Below, one piece after another: positions 53,881-61,370 of a DNA stretch of 64,000 bases (positions are counted from its first letter, which is position 1; each line of letters begins with the position of its first letter). Made by a program: the position numbers and the translations under genes. The notes under the pieces were generated by a model that did no database searches, was not told where the DNA came from, and worked only from the letters and a program-made list of their open reading frames with translations. This DNA comes from VAXT01 sp963698015 (GTDB lineage: Bacteria > Actinomycetota > Thermoleophilia > Gaiellales > Gaiellaceae), in the NCBI GenBank assembly GCA_963698015.1, contig OY969109.1, positions 2,852,001 to 2,916,000 of the forward strand. Reading direction: 5' to 3'.

Positions 53881-54607
53881 CTACGGTCGCAGGCGGGCGG
53901 CCTCCGACAGGCCGAGCCATTCCGCCAGCCGGTCGAGGGCGCCGGTGCCCGACTCGAAGCTGCCATCGGCGGGGACCGCCGCCAGCGCGACCGCGAGCCC
54001 GGAGCCGCGGACGATGCCCATCTGCCGGATGAGGTGCCGGCCGCCGGGGTCGGGACCCCAGCCGCCCTTGAGCTCCACGTCCTCGCCGAGGGCTCCGAGC
54101 CCCCAGCGCTGCTCCGGAACGACCCGGCGCAGGCGCGATCGAATCGCCTCCGAGTGCGGCAGGTCGGGCAAGGCCGCCATCAGCTGCACCTGCGCCGCCA
54201 GCGACCATCGGGTCTGGCCGAACGGGGTGAAGCCCGCGCGGAGCACCTGGGTCTCGACCTTCGTCGCCGTGTCTCCGGCCGAGGCGAGGACGTCCTCCAC
54301 CGCGGCGGCAGCTGCCTCGGGCGGTCCGAGCCGGTCCCACAAGGCGAGCGCGGCGTCGTTGTCGGACGCCGTGAGCGCGGCGTCGATCAGCTCCTCGTCG
54401 CGCTCGGTGGGATCACGCGCCGCCACGGCGAGCGCGATCGGAACCTTGATCGTCGACCAGGCGACAACGTACTTCGAGCGTCCCGAGCTCCTCGACGGGC
54501 CGTCCCGTTCCGATCGGTGCGACGGCGAGGCCCACACTGCCCTGAATCGTCGACTGGAGAGCCTCGAAGCTCGCGCGGTCGGCGGCTGTGACGAGCAAGC
54601 TGCGCAC
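53881..54607 (-). pseudogene. Class A beta-lactamase-like serine hydrolase, frameshifted
   Basis: From a GTG at 54607 one frame encodes VRSLLVTAADRASFEALQSTIQ...VAPIGTGRPVEELGTL, a class A beta-lactamase-like N-terminus. The next frame, entered around 54475-54483, gives KYVVAWSTIKVPIALAV (the SxxK catalytic motif), TASDNDAALALWDRL (SDN) and VELKGGWGPDPGGRH (KTG-like). The two halves join only after a +1 shift. Either a real pseudogene, an assembly error or a programmed frameshift. No signal peptide is visible, so it would be cytosolic as read. Confidence 0.7.
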
Positions 54608-54625
54608 CGTACCCGGACAGCTCGG

Positions 54626-54650
54626 CGGGGGCCTCGAGAGAAGGCCCCCG
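54626..54650. terminator. Hairpin between beta-lactamase-like and RTX genes
   Basis: CGGGGGCCT (54626-54634) and AGGCCCCCG (54642-54650) form a perfect 9-bp stem with a 7-nt loop, 26 nt downstream of the repeat-protein stop. It has no long T-run, so an intrinsic or protein-assisted terminator for the repeat gene is the likely role. Confidence 0.6.
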
Positions 54651-54675
54651 CTTCGCTGCCGCATCCTCGGATGCC

Positions 54676-57294
54676 CTACGGGATAGGCACGCCGTCCACG
54701 AAGAGCTGGATCGTGCCGGGTGCCAACTGGCTCGAGTCCACGCTGTCCCGGCCGGCGCCCGTGTCGACGTCGAGGCGGTCGTTCGCGAACTCGGGGTCGA
54801 GGATCTCGACCCCCGTGTGCAGGCCGCTCACCTTCACGCCGCCCGCGTCTCCGTTCACGGTGATCACGTCGTCGCCGTCGGTGCCTGCGACCGCCACGCG
54901 GTCGATCGCCCCATCGGCGCCGCCAAGATCGACCTGGAGGCTCGTGAGGTCGGTGCCGGAGAGGTCGCCGACGTTGACGACGTCCGCTCCGCCGAGGGCC
55001 TGGAAGTCGATCTGCTCGAGCCCGGCGGTGTCCATCGTGATGGTGCCGACGTCGCGGGCGAACCGCACTCGGTTCCCGTTCGCCGACACGTCGATCTGCT
55101 CGGCGACGTTGGCGCCGATGAAGGACATCGAGTCGTCGCCGTCCCCGCCTTCGACGACGTCGCTTCCGTCGCCCGGATCCCAGGCGAAGTTGTCGTCGCC
55201 GGCGCCCATCAGGGCGACGTCGTTGCCCTTGCTTCCGTCCATCGTGTCGTCTCCGTCGCCGCCGAGCAGCATGTCGTTGCCCAGGCCGCCGAAGAGCTCG
55301 TCGTCTCCGGCGCCACCGTCGAGCGTGAGGGCGATCGCCTGAGCTGTGAGGCCGGCCGCGGCGATGTCGTCGTTGCCGTCGAGCCCCTTGACGACGAGCG
55401 CATCGCTCGGCTCCTGGTTGTGAAGCGTCACCTGTGCGTGGAGGCCGGTGACGGCGAGGCCGGTTGCGCCCTGGTTGACGCGAATCCGGTCGGGGCCGTT
55501 CGTGCCGTTCACGACCACGCGGTCCGCCTGGCCATCGGCCCCGCCAAGGTCAACGTCCACGTTCGTGACGTCGGTTCCGCTCAGGTCGTTGACGGTGACC
55601 AGATCGGCCCCGCCGAGGGCGTTGAAGTCGACCCGCTCGACCCCGGCCGTGTCCATCGTGATGTTGGCCTGGGTGCGGAAGAAGCGCAGACGGTTCCCGT
55701 TCGCCGACACGTCGACCTGCTCTGCGGCGTTGGCGCCGTTGAAGCGCATCGTGTCCGCGCCTGCCTCGCCCTCGACGACGTCGCTGCCGTCGCCCGGATC
55801 CCAGACGAACGTGTCGTCGCCTGCACCCATGAAGGCCCGGTCGTTGCCGCCGTTGCCGTCCAGCGTGTCGTTGCCGTCGTCACCAAGCAGCGTGTCGACG
55901 CCCTGGCTGCCGGCGATCGTGTCGTCACCCGCGCCGCCTTCGAGGGTCAGCGCGATCGACTGAGCCGGGAGCGTGGCGGCAGAGATCATGTCACTGCCTG
56001 CGCGGCCGTTGACGGCGAGCTCGTCGCCGGGCTCCTGGTGCTGAATCGCGACCGACGTCCGCAGTCCGGAGACGGCGATTCCCGCGGCATTCCTGCTGAC
56101 GGCGATCGCGTCGTTCGCGTCAGTGCCGTTCACGACGACGCGGTCGGACTGACCGTCGCCGTCGCCGGCTGCGCCTGCGAGGTCGATGTTTAGGCTCGCC
56201 AACTCGGTTCCGGTGAGGTCGCCGACATTGACTGCGTCTGCCCCGCCGAGAGCGTTGAAGTCGACGCGCTCGACGCCCGCGGTGTCCATCGTGATGTTCG
56301 CGGGGTTGCGGAAGAAGCGCAGACGGTTCCCGTTCGCCGACACGTCGACCTGCTCTGCGGCGTTGGCGCCGTTGAAGCGCATCGTGTCCGCGCCTGCCTC
56401 GCCCTCGACGACGTCGCTGCCGTCGCCCGGATCCCAGACGAACGTGTCGTCGCCTGCACCCATGAAGGCCCGGTCGTTGCCGCCGTTGCCGTCGATTGTG
56501 TCGTTGCCGTTGCCTCCGAGAAGGCTCTCCGCCCCGAGGCCCCCGAGCACCGTGTCGTTCCCGTCGCCGCCCGCGAGGACAGTCGGGATGGCGGGAGTGA
56601 AGGCGCCATTGGCGTCATCGATGCGCACGAGGTCGTCGCCGCCCCGAGCATCGACGGAGATCCGCGCGATCCGCTTCCGCTCGAAGCTGAAATCAGCAGA
56701 ACCGTTGTCACCGACGTCCACCTGGACGATGCCGGGAGAGCGGGCCTTGAGGCGAAGCGCGATCTTCTCGCCCGCCGCGGTGCCCGCGACGGTGAGGATG
56801 CCGTGCTTCAATTTCGGATGCTGGAAGCGCGGCTTGAGCACGGCGTTCCCTGCCGACGAGACCGGGTCCCATCTCGCGCCGAACGCGGTCAGTCCTGCGC
56901 CGGCCGTCTGGCCTGCCTTCCTGTCGTTGGCGAAGTAGTAGAGCGGGTGGCCGTGGTACGTGACCTGCCGCCTGCCGTCCTTGCGGAGGGTGGTGCCGAG
57001 CAGCCCACTTCGGGCACCCATGAGCGCCCTCGGCTTGCCGTGTGCGACGAGCGGCGGCCAGGCCATCGCGCACATGCCGTAGCACGTGCTCCTGCCACGC
57101 GAGTCGTGCGCCCACATGTACAGCGTCTTGCCGTGGGAGTCGACCACGATCCGGCCGAAGCCGCTCTGGCCGACCTTGACGACCGCTCCTCGGTTGCCGG
57201 CGGCCATGGCTCCGCCGGTCAGGACGGCTGCCGTCAGGACGAGCACGGCAACGGTGAGCAGTCGGGTGAAACGCATGCGATCGATCTTCTTCAT
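54676..57294 (-). CDS. Secreted RTX-like repeat protein with N-terminal SCP-type domain
   Basis: 872 residues from the ATG at 57294 with a signal peptide (LLTVAVLVLTAAVLTGGAMA). Residues 30-150 contain two 'secreted repeat' (PF03640-like) units: GFGRIVVDSHGKTLYMW and RKDGRRQVTYHGHPLYYF. The rest has three roughly 200-residue units, each starting with RTX nonapeptide runs such as GGDGNDTVLGG and GAGDDTFVWDPGDGSDVVEG, which bind Ca2+ in this family. A 187-bp DNA repeat is embedded. It is driven by an ECF-type promoter. Confidence 0.85.
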   Translation of the reverse strand: MKKIDRMRFTRLLTVAVLVLTAAVLTGGAMAAGNRGAVVKVGQSGFGRIVVDSHGKTLYMWAHDSRGRSTCYGMCAMAWPPLVAHGKPRALMGARSGLLGTTLRKDGRRQVTYHGHPLYYFANDRKAGQTAGAGLTAFGARWDPVSSAGNAVLKPRFQHPKLKHGILTVAGTAAGEKIALRLKARSPGIVQVDVGDNGSADFSFERKRIARISVDARGGDDLVRIDDANGAFTPAIPTVLAGGDGNDTVLGGLGAESLLGGNGNDTIDGNGGNDRAFMGAGDDTFVWDPGDGSDVVEGEAGADTMRFNGANAAEQVDVSANGNRLRFFRNPANITMDTAGVERVDFNALGGADAVNVGDLTGTELASLNIDLAGAAGDGDGQSDRVVVNGTDANDAIAVSRNAAGIAVSGLRTSVAIQHQEPGDELAVNGRAGSDMISAATLPAQSIALTLEGGAGDDTIAGSQGVDTLLGDDGNDTLDGNGGNDRAFMGAGDDTFVWDPGDGSDVVEGEAGADTMRFNGANAAEQVDVSANGNRLRFFRTQANITMDTAGVERVDFNALGGADLVTVNDLSGTDVTNVDVDLGGADGQADRVVVNGTNGPDRIRVNQGATGLAVTGLHAQVTLHNQEPSDALVVKGLDGNDDIAAAGLTAQAIALTLDGGAGDDELFGGLGNDMLLGGDGDDTMDGSKGNDVALMGAGDDNFAWDPGDGSDVVEGGDGDDSMSFIGANVAEQIDVSANGNRVRFARDVGTITMDTAGLEQIDFQALGGADVVNVGDLSGTDLTSLQVDLGGADGAIDRVAVAGTDGDDVITVNGDAGGVKVSGLHTGVEILDPEFANDRLDVDTGAGRDSVDSSQLAPGTIQLFVDGVPIP
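55674..55860 (-). repeat. 187-bp exact direct repeat, copy A
   Basis: Identical at every base to 56307-56493, 633 bp away, inside the RTX-like gene. It encodes the run from GNDRAFMGAGDDTFVWDP through ANGNRLRFF. Complete identity including third positions indicates a recent internal duplication or gene conversion. Confidence 0.95.
56307..56493 (-). repeat. 187-bp exact direct repeat, copy B
   Basis: Second copy of 55674-55860. The third protein repeat (nearest the C-terminus) shows related but diverged sequence, so homogenisation affected only two of the three units. Confidence 0.95.
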
Positions 57295-57330
57295 GGCTTC
57301 CTTTCGAAGAGGTTGACCTTGTTGGGCCAA

Positions 57331-57357
57331 GGACACCGGCGGGCGGCGCGTATTCCC
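57331..57357 (-). promoter_or_regulatory. ECF-type promoter of the RTX-like gene
   Basis: On the minus strand GGGAAT (57357 to 57352), a 15-nt spacer and GTGTCC (57336 to 57331). Predicted start about 30 nt before the ATG. It is back to back with the plus-strand promoter at 57379-57405, 21 bp away. Confidence 0.65.
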
Positions 57358-57378
57358 GAGGCGCCGCGCCGCGAGCCC

Positions 57379-57405
57379 GGGAATAGATGCGCCCGGGCGG
57401 TGTCT
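57379..57405 (+). promoter_or_regulatory. ECF-type promoter of the stress-like protein and sigma factor
   Basis: GGGAAT (57379-57384), a 15-nt spacer and GTGTCT (57400-57405). Predicted start near 57411, about 32 nt before the ATG at 57444, with AAGGAGG in the leader. It probably also drives the sigma gene downstream, giving positive autoregulation. Confidence 0.7.
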
Positions 57406-57443
57406 GAAGAGCCAAGAGACCAGCCACACCGAAGGAGGAAGAC

Positions 57444-57890
57444 ATGAACGCGATCCCGCTCAAGCAAGACGAAGCCCACAAGGAAGCGGCGGACGCCCGC
57501 GAGCCGAAGGTGCTCATGGTCGTGCTCGACGACCTGGTTCCGGCGAACGCGCCGGACGGCGAGGTCCTGGTCGTCGCTCCCGCCCTGAACTCCCGGCTAC
57601 GGCATTGGCTGTCGGACGACTACACGGCCCTTCGCCGAGCGCGAGCACGCCTCACGGCGTTCGTCGAGCGACTCGAGCGCAGGGGCTCGCACGCAGAAGG
57701 GCGTGTGGGAGACAGCGATCCGCTGCTGGCGATCAACGACGCCCTGGTCACGTTTCGCGCCGACGAGATCGTGATCGCAGCGGGCAGCCAGTACTCGAAC
57801 CGGCACGCCGAACGGCTGGCGGAGCGCGCGAAGAAGCGCTTCTCCCTGCCGACCTCACACACCGCAGAGCCGCTCCCACGTGCGGCCTAG
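57444..57890 (+). CDS. Universal-stress-like small protein
   Basis: 148 residues. The pattern VLVVAPALNSRLRHWLSDDYTALRRARARLTAFVERL...GDSDPLLAINDALVTFRADEIVIAAG resembles the second half of a UspA fold, including the VIAAG stretch that precedes the nucleotide loop, but a full ATP-binding G-2x-G-9x-G(S/T) is not visible. SD AAGGAGG at 57432-57438. It lies directly upstream of the ECF sigma gene under the same probable promoter. Confidence 0.6.
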   Translation: MNAIPLKQDEAHKEAADAREPKVLMVVLDDLVPANAPDGEVLVVAPALNSRLRHWLSDDYTALRRARARLTAFVERLERRGSHAEGRVGDSDPLLAINDALVTFRADEIVIAAGSQYSNRHAERLAERAKKRFSLPTSHTAEPLPRAA

Positions 57891-58010
57891 CGCCCCCCTC
57901 GACCACGACCTCGTTCCGTAGCCGCCGGCGAGGCCGGACCTCGCTGGCGGCCACTCTTGCGCGGCTCTATGCTCGCCCGGACGAAACGGCCCTTCAGCGG
58001 GCCCCATCCG

Positions 58011-58511
58011 ATGGAGCGCACGCTCGACCCCGCCCGGCTCGGAGACCACCTCGACCGGCTCTACCGGGCCGCGTGGGCGCTCTGCGGCAACCGGGAGGAC
58101 GCCGAGGATCTCGTTCAGGAAACCTATGCGCGCGTACTCGCCAAGCCGCGGCTGCTCCGGAACGAGGACGATCTCGGCTACCTCCTGCGCGCGCTGCGGA
58201 ACACGTTCCTGAACCGGTTGAAGACAGAGGGGCGCCGACTCCGTCCCGGCCCGCTGCCCGACCAGCTCGATCTCGTCGCCGACCCGCACGCGCGGGAGCC
58301 TGAGGCCGCGGTCGAGGCCGCCGAGCTCTACGCCGCGGTCGCCGCACTGCCCGACGATTTCCGCGACGTGCTCGTCGCCGTCGACATCACCGGGCTCTCC
58401 TACAAGGAAGCAGCCCGCGCGCTGCGGATCCGCGAGGGGACCGTCATGAGCCGCCTGTACCGCGCCCGCCGGCAGGTCGTCCACCGGATCGAGGGCTCGT
58501 CGGCGGGCTAG
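58011..58511 (+). CDS. ECF RNA polymerase sigma factor
   Basis: 166 residues from the ATG at 58011; an ATG at 57969 is an alternative. Region 2: LGDHLDRLYRAAWALCGNREDAEDLVQETYARVLAKPRLL. Region 4: AVAALPDDFRDVLVAVDITGLSYKEAARALRIREGTVMSRLYRARRQVVHRI. It is the likely activator of the four GGGAAT-N15 promoters around it. The stop overlaps the convergent anti-sigma gene in the sequence CTAG. Confidence 0.93.
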   Translation: MERTLDPARLGDHLDRLYRAAWALCGNREDAEDLVQETYARVLAKPRLLRNEDDLGYLLRALRNTFLNRLKTEGRRLRPGPLPDQLDLVADPHAREPEAAVEAAELYAAVAALPDDFRDVLVAVDITGLSYKEAARALRIREGTVMSRLYRARRQVVHRIEGSSAG

Positions 58512-59191
58512 CGGCCCGTGTAGACGGTCCCGACGAGCACCTTCTGCCCGGATGAGGCCTGCTCACCGTCGGCCTGCTCCCGGGTCACGGTCAGCGTGTT
58601 GAAGCTCTTCGGCGACACGCCCGCCCACAGCGTGACCTTCCGGCCGTCGTTGAACGTCCCGATCGGGACGAGCACGCCGCTGCCGTTGCGCAGCCACGCC
58701 TCGTAGAAGTTCCGACCGTCGCGGCGGGGAAGGCCGGTCGCGCTGAGCGCGATCCGCCACCCCGACGACGTCTTCGTCAGCGTCGCCTTGCCGCTCGCCG
58801 CAGGCGCCAGGTCGGTCGGGCCGAGAGCTGCCTGGAAGCGCTCGGCCGAGCTGCCGGAGCCGAGAACGGCGATCCCGATCGCGACCACCAGCACGGCGGT
58901 CACGGCCGCACCTGCCAGCACGAATCGGCGTGGCCTGCGCATGCTCCGCGAGCGCCGCTGGGCCTCGATGCGCGCCCGCAGGGCCGCTGGGGCCTCGACC
59001 TCAGCTGCGGCGCTCCTCGCCAACGAGACCGCGCGCTCTTGCTCGGCCAGACGGTCGGCCAGGTCAGGGGAGGCCGCGACTCGTTCCTCGAGCGCGGCCC
59101 GCCGCTCAGGCGCGAGCGACCCGTCGGCGAGCGCCGCCAGTTCCGCCTCGCGGATCCGGCCTTCGTCCTTTCGTCGGCGTCGGGTCGTCAT
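58508..59191 (-). CDS. Anti-sigma factor, RskA-like
   Basis: 227 residues from the ATG at 59191. A cytosolic N-terminal helical domain (RRKDEGRIREAELAALADGSLAPERRAALEERVAASPDLADRLAEQERAV), one membrane helix (FVLAGAAVTAVLVVAIGIAVLG) and an extracytoplasmic RskA-type domain (SGWRIALSATGLPRRDGRNFYEAWLRNGSGVLVPIGTFNDG...). The zinc HxxxCxxC of ZAS anti-sigmas is absent. It should sequester the convergent ECF factor. The promoter at 59262-59288 would make its synthesis sigma-dependent. Confidence 0.85.
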   Translation of the reverse strand: MTTRRRRKDEGRIREAELAALADGSLAPERRAALEERVAASPDLADRLAEQERAVSLARSAAAEVEAPAALRARIEAQRRSRSMRRPRRFVLAGAAVTAVLVVAIGIAVLGSGSSAERFQAALGPTDLAPAASGKATLTKTSSGWRIALSATGLPRRDGRNFYEAWLRNGSGVLVPIGTFNDGRKVTLWAGVSPKSFNTLTVTREQADGEQASSGQKVLVGTVYTGR

Positions 59192-59261
59192 CGCAGCACG
59201 AAAGGTAGGCGCTCGGAGGGTGGGTCGGTGGGAATAGCGCTGGGCGCTGTCATACCTGTAC

Positions 59262-59288
59262 AGACTCCTTTCGGGCGAGGCTATTCCC
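59262..59288 (-). promoter_or_regulatory. ECF-type promoter of the anti-sigma gene
   Basis: On the minus strand GGGAAT (59288 to 59283), a 15-nt spacer and GAGTCT (59267 to 59262), one base off the other copies. It reads into the anti-sigma gene with a leader of about 64 nt, consistent with negative feedback. Confidence 0.6.
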
Positions 59289-59314
59289 GGGACGGTCGTC
59301 AATCCTGCATCGTC

Positions 59315-59341
59315 GGGAATAGATGGCGCCACACCGTGTCT
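59315..59341 (+). promoter_or_regulatory. ECF-type promoter of a 58-residue protein gene
   Basis: GGGAAT (59315-59320), a 15-nt spacer and GTGTCT (59336-59341), identical in both boxes to the promoter at 57379. Predicted start near 59348, 32 nt before the ATG at 59380. It is divergent from the anti-sigma promoter. Confidence 0.7.
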
Positions 59342-59379
59342 TTGGCGGAGAAGGCTCAACTCACTCCGAAAGGGACGCG

Positions 59380-59556
59380 ATGACCAGGATCCAGTACATC
59401 CGAGACGCGATCGAGATCCTCGTTGCGGAGCGCCAGGCGTTGCGCGTAGTCGACGCGGGCTGCAGCGAGCTCGAAGAGAACCGGCGCGAGCTCGGTCAGC
59501 GGCAACGTCAGCTCTCAGACGCGCTGATCGACAAGTACCTTCGCCCCGCCGCCTGA
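59380..59556 (+). CDS. 58-residue coiled-coil protein, ECF regulon member
   Basis: MTRIQYIRDAIEILVAERQALRVVDAGCSELEENRRELGQRQRQLSDALIDKYLRPAA in two helical halves with heptad-like spacing and one Cys. AAAGGGA lies 4 nt upstream of the ATG. No known family. The strong ECF-type promoter makes a real gene likely despite the small size. It resembles short helical proteins linked to stress responses only in general character. Confidence 0.6.
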   Translation: MTRIQYIRDAIEILVAERQALRVVDAGCSELEENRRELGQRQRQLSDALIDKYLRPAA

Positions 59557-59576
59557 GCCACGGACCGGTGTGACGG

Positions 59577-60056
59577 TCAGTCGCCGGCTGCCGGCGAGAA
59601 GACGGCGGCGAGTCGCTCGAGGCTCTCGGCCGGCCACAGCTTCTTCGAGTCGTAGTAGACGTCGAACGCGGGCGCATCGTCCGGGAGGGCGACCCAGCCG
59701 ACCTTCGACTTCGTGAAGATGTGAACGTCGGGGGTGATCCCCGTTGGCTCGTCGAGCGTCCCGGCGCGCACGAAGCGGACTTCGGGGCTCCCGTACTCGC
59801 TGAAGACGGCGACCTGGCACGTCGGGCAGCGGTAGATGCGCTGCGTGCTGCCGTCGTCGCGAGGCACGTCGACGGGCTGTGGCTCGCCGGTCAGAAGCTC
59901 CACGCGGTCGGCCTCGATCAGCAGGTTGATCACGAACGCGCTGCCGGTCTGCCGCTGGCAGTTCAGGCAGTGGCAGCAGTGGACGAACATCGGCTCGGAC
60001 ATCAGCCGGTAGCGGACGGCCCCGCAGGAGCAACCACCCTCGCGTGGTGCGCTCAT
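59577..60056 (-). CDS. GFA/CENP-V domain protein
   Basis: 159 residues from the ATG at 60056. The zinc-binding pattern is complete: GGCSCGAVRY, FVHCCHCLNCQRQTGSAFVINLLI and RIYRCPTCQVAVFSEYG. The family includes glutathione-dependent formaldehyde-activating-like enzymes and a wider set of carbon-sulphur lyases. Actinobacteria lack glutathione in most cases, so mycothiol or another thiol, or an unrelated substrate, is more likely. Cytosolic. Confidence 0.9.
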   Translation of the reverse strand: MSAPREGGCSCGAVRYRLMSEPMFVHCCHCLNCQRQTGSAFVINLLIEADRVELLTGEPQPVDVPRDDGSTQRIYRCPTCQVAVFSEYGSPEVRFVRAGTLDEPTGITPDVHIFTKSKVGWVALPDDAPAFDVYYDSKKLWPAESLERLAAVFSPAAGD

Positions 60057-60100
60057 CTTCGGACAGTACCGGTGCGTCTTTTCGGAGCTACGCTGACCGC

Positions 60101-60835
60101 GTGGCCGAGCACAGCGACACCCTTGTCTTCGTGCCGGCCTGGAACGAGGAGGAGAACCTGCCCGCGGTGCTCGAGGAGCTGCAGCGCGAACTTCCGGGCG
60201 CCGACGTGCTCGTCGTCGACGACGGCTCGACGGACGGGACTGCGGGCGTCGCCGCGGAACACGGCGCCGAGGTGCTCTCCTTCGGCGGCAATCGCGGACT
60301 GCCCGCGGCGATCTCGGGCGGCTACGGGTACGCGGTCGAGCACGAGTACGAGTACTGCGGACGCGTCGACGCGGACGGGCAGCACCCGGCCGACGAGCTC
60401 CGGCGCCTGCTGGAGCGTGTGCGGGGAGGCACCTGCGACGTCGCCGTCGGCTCGAGGTATGCGAGCGGCGACGGCTTCGAGGCTCGGCGGTACGAGCCGA
60501 CCCGGGCACGGCGCCTCGGCACCGCGGTCCTGCGCCGCTCGATGAAAGTCGCTCTACGGCGGCCGTTCCTGGACGCGACCAGCGGCCTCTACGCGGCGAA
60601 TGCAAAGGCCCTTCCCGTGCTCGCCCGGCCCTACGACAGCACTGCGCCCGAGGTGCAGGCGCTCCTGCGCCTTTCCGAGGCGGGGCTCCGGGTCGACGAG
60701 GTCCCGGTGCACATGCGCGAGCGTGCGAGCGGCGAGTCGAAGCTCCGCGGCAAGAAGGCGATCGTGCTCGTGCTGACAGTTGCGGGCACGCTGATCACCT
60801 TCGAGGGGCTGAGGCGGGCGCGTGGCCGGCGCTGA
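60101..60835 (+). CDS. Glycosyltransferase family 2 (polyprenol-phosphate type)
   Basis: 244 residues from a GTG at 60101. GT-A fold: VFVPAWNEEENLPAVLEELQREL, VLVVDDGSTDGTAGVAAEHGA, GGNRGLPAAISGGYGYA and the DxD-type motif CGRVDADGQHPADELRRLLE. A C-terminal hydrophobic stretch (AIVLVLTVAGTLITFEGL) may associate with the membrane. Resembles dolichol/undecaprenyl-phosphate mannosyl- or glucosyltransferases. The stop overlaps the start of the DUF218 gene. Confidence 0.88.
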   Translation: MAEHSDTLVFVPAWNEEENLPAVLEELQRELPGADVLVVDDGSTDGTAGVAAEHGAEVLSFGGNRGLPAAISGGYGYAVEHEYEYCGRVDADGQHPADELRRLLERVRGGTCDVAVGSRYASGDGFEARRYEPTRARRLGTAVLRRSMKVALRRPFLDATSGLYAANAKALPVLARPYDSTAPEVQALLRLSEAGLRVDEVPVHMRERASGESKLRGKKAIVLVLTVAGTLITFEGLRRARGRR

Positions 60836-61346
60836 GCCGACGCGACTCCTCGCCGTCTTCGGCTACTCGGCGCGCGGTGTGGACGGCCTCCATCCGCTGT
60901 GCCTGCTCCGGCTCCGGCACGCCGAGGAGCTCGCCGACGGCGCCGACACGGTCGTCCTCTCGGGCTGGTCCAGACACGGCACGGGGTTCGGGGAGGCCGA
61001 GCTGATGCGTGACGCATGGCAAGGGCCCGACGTGCGGCTGGTCTGCGACACGACCGCCCGGAACACGATGCAGAACGCCGCGGGCGTCGCGGCGCTCGCG
61101 CGGGAGCTCGGCGTGGACGACGTGGTCGTCGTCACGTCCCAGTGGCACGCGCCTCGGGCCCGAGCGCTCGTCCGCGCCGCACTCGGTGACGCCGACGTCT
61201 CGGTCAGCGCCTCGTCGCCGCGCGGGCCGCTGCACCCGCGCCTCGTCGCGCGTGAGCTCGCCTGCCTCGCCGCTCTGCCCTACCAGCGGCGCCGCGTTCG
61301 TCAGCCTCGTCTCGCTCACTCACAGCCGTCTGCTCAGGACGGCTGA
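60822..61346 (+). CDS. DUF218 (YdcF/SanA-like) protein
   Basis: 174 residues from a GTG at 60822 within the glycosyltransferase 3' end. LLAVFGYSARGVDGLHPLCLLRLRHAEELADGADTVVLSG, then CDTTARNTMQNAAGVAALARELGVDDVVVVTSQWHAPRARALVRAAL. The TARNTMQNA and VTSxWHxPRA segments define DUF218. No membrane helix, unlike SanA. Possibly acts on envelope precursors in partnership with the upstream glycosyltransferase. Confidence 0.82.
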   Translation: MAGAEPTRLLAVFGYSARGVDGLHPLCLLRLRHAEELADGADTVVLSGWSRHGTGFGEAELMRDAWQGPDVRLVCDTTARNTMQNAAGVAALARELGVDDVVVVTSQWHAPRARALVRAALGDADVSVSASSPRGPLHPRLVARELACLAALPYQRRRVRQPRLAHSQPSAQDG

Positions 61347-61370
61347 TTCCAGGCCGGTACGCTCCGGCGC

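Noticed and set aside
54817..56193. Plus-strand open frame over the RTX-like gene
   Set aside because: Its apparent regularity only mirrors the repeats of the minus-strand gene.
55674..56493. Possible CRISPR array
   Set aside because: The repeats are long, coding and 633 bp apart; there are no short direct repeats with unique spacers.
59230..59256. A fifth GGGAAT site on the plus strand
   Set aside because: Fifteen nt downstream the sequence is CATACC, which does not match GTGTCT.
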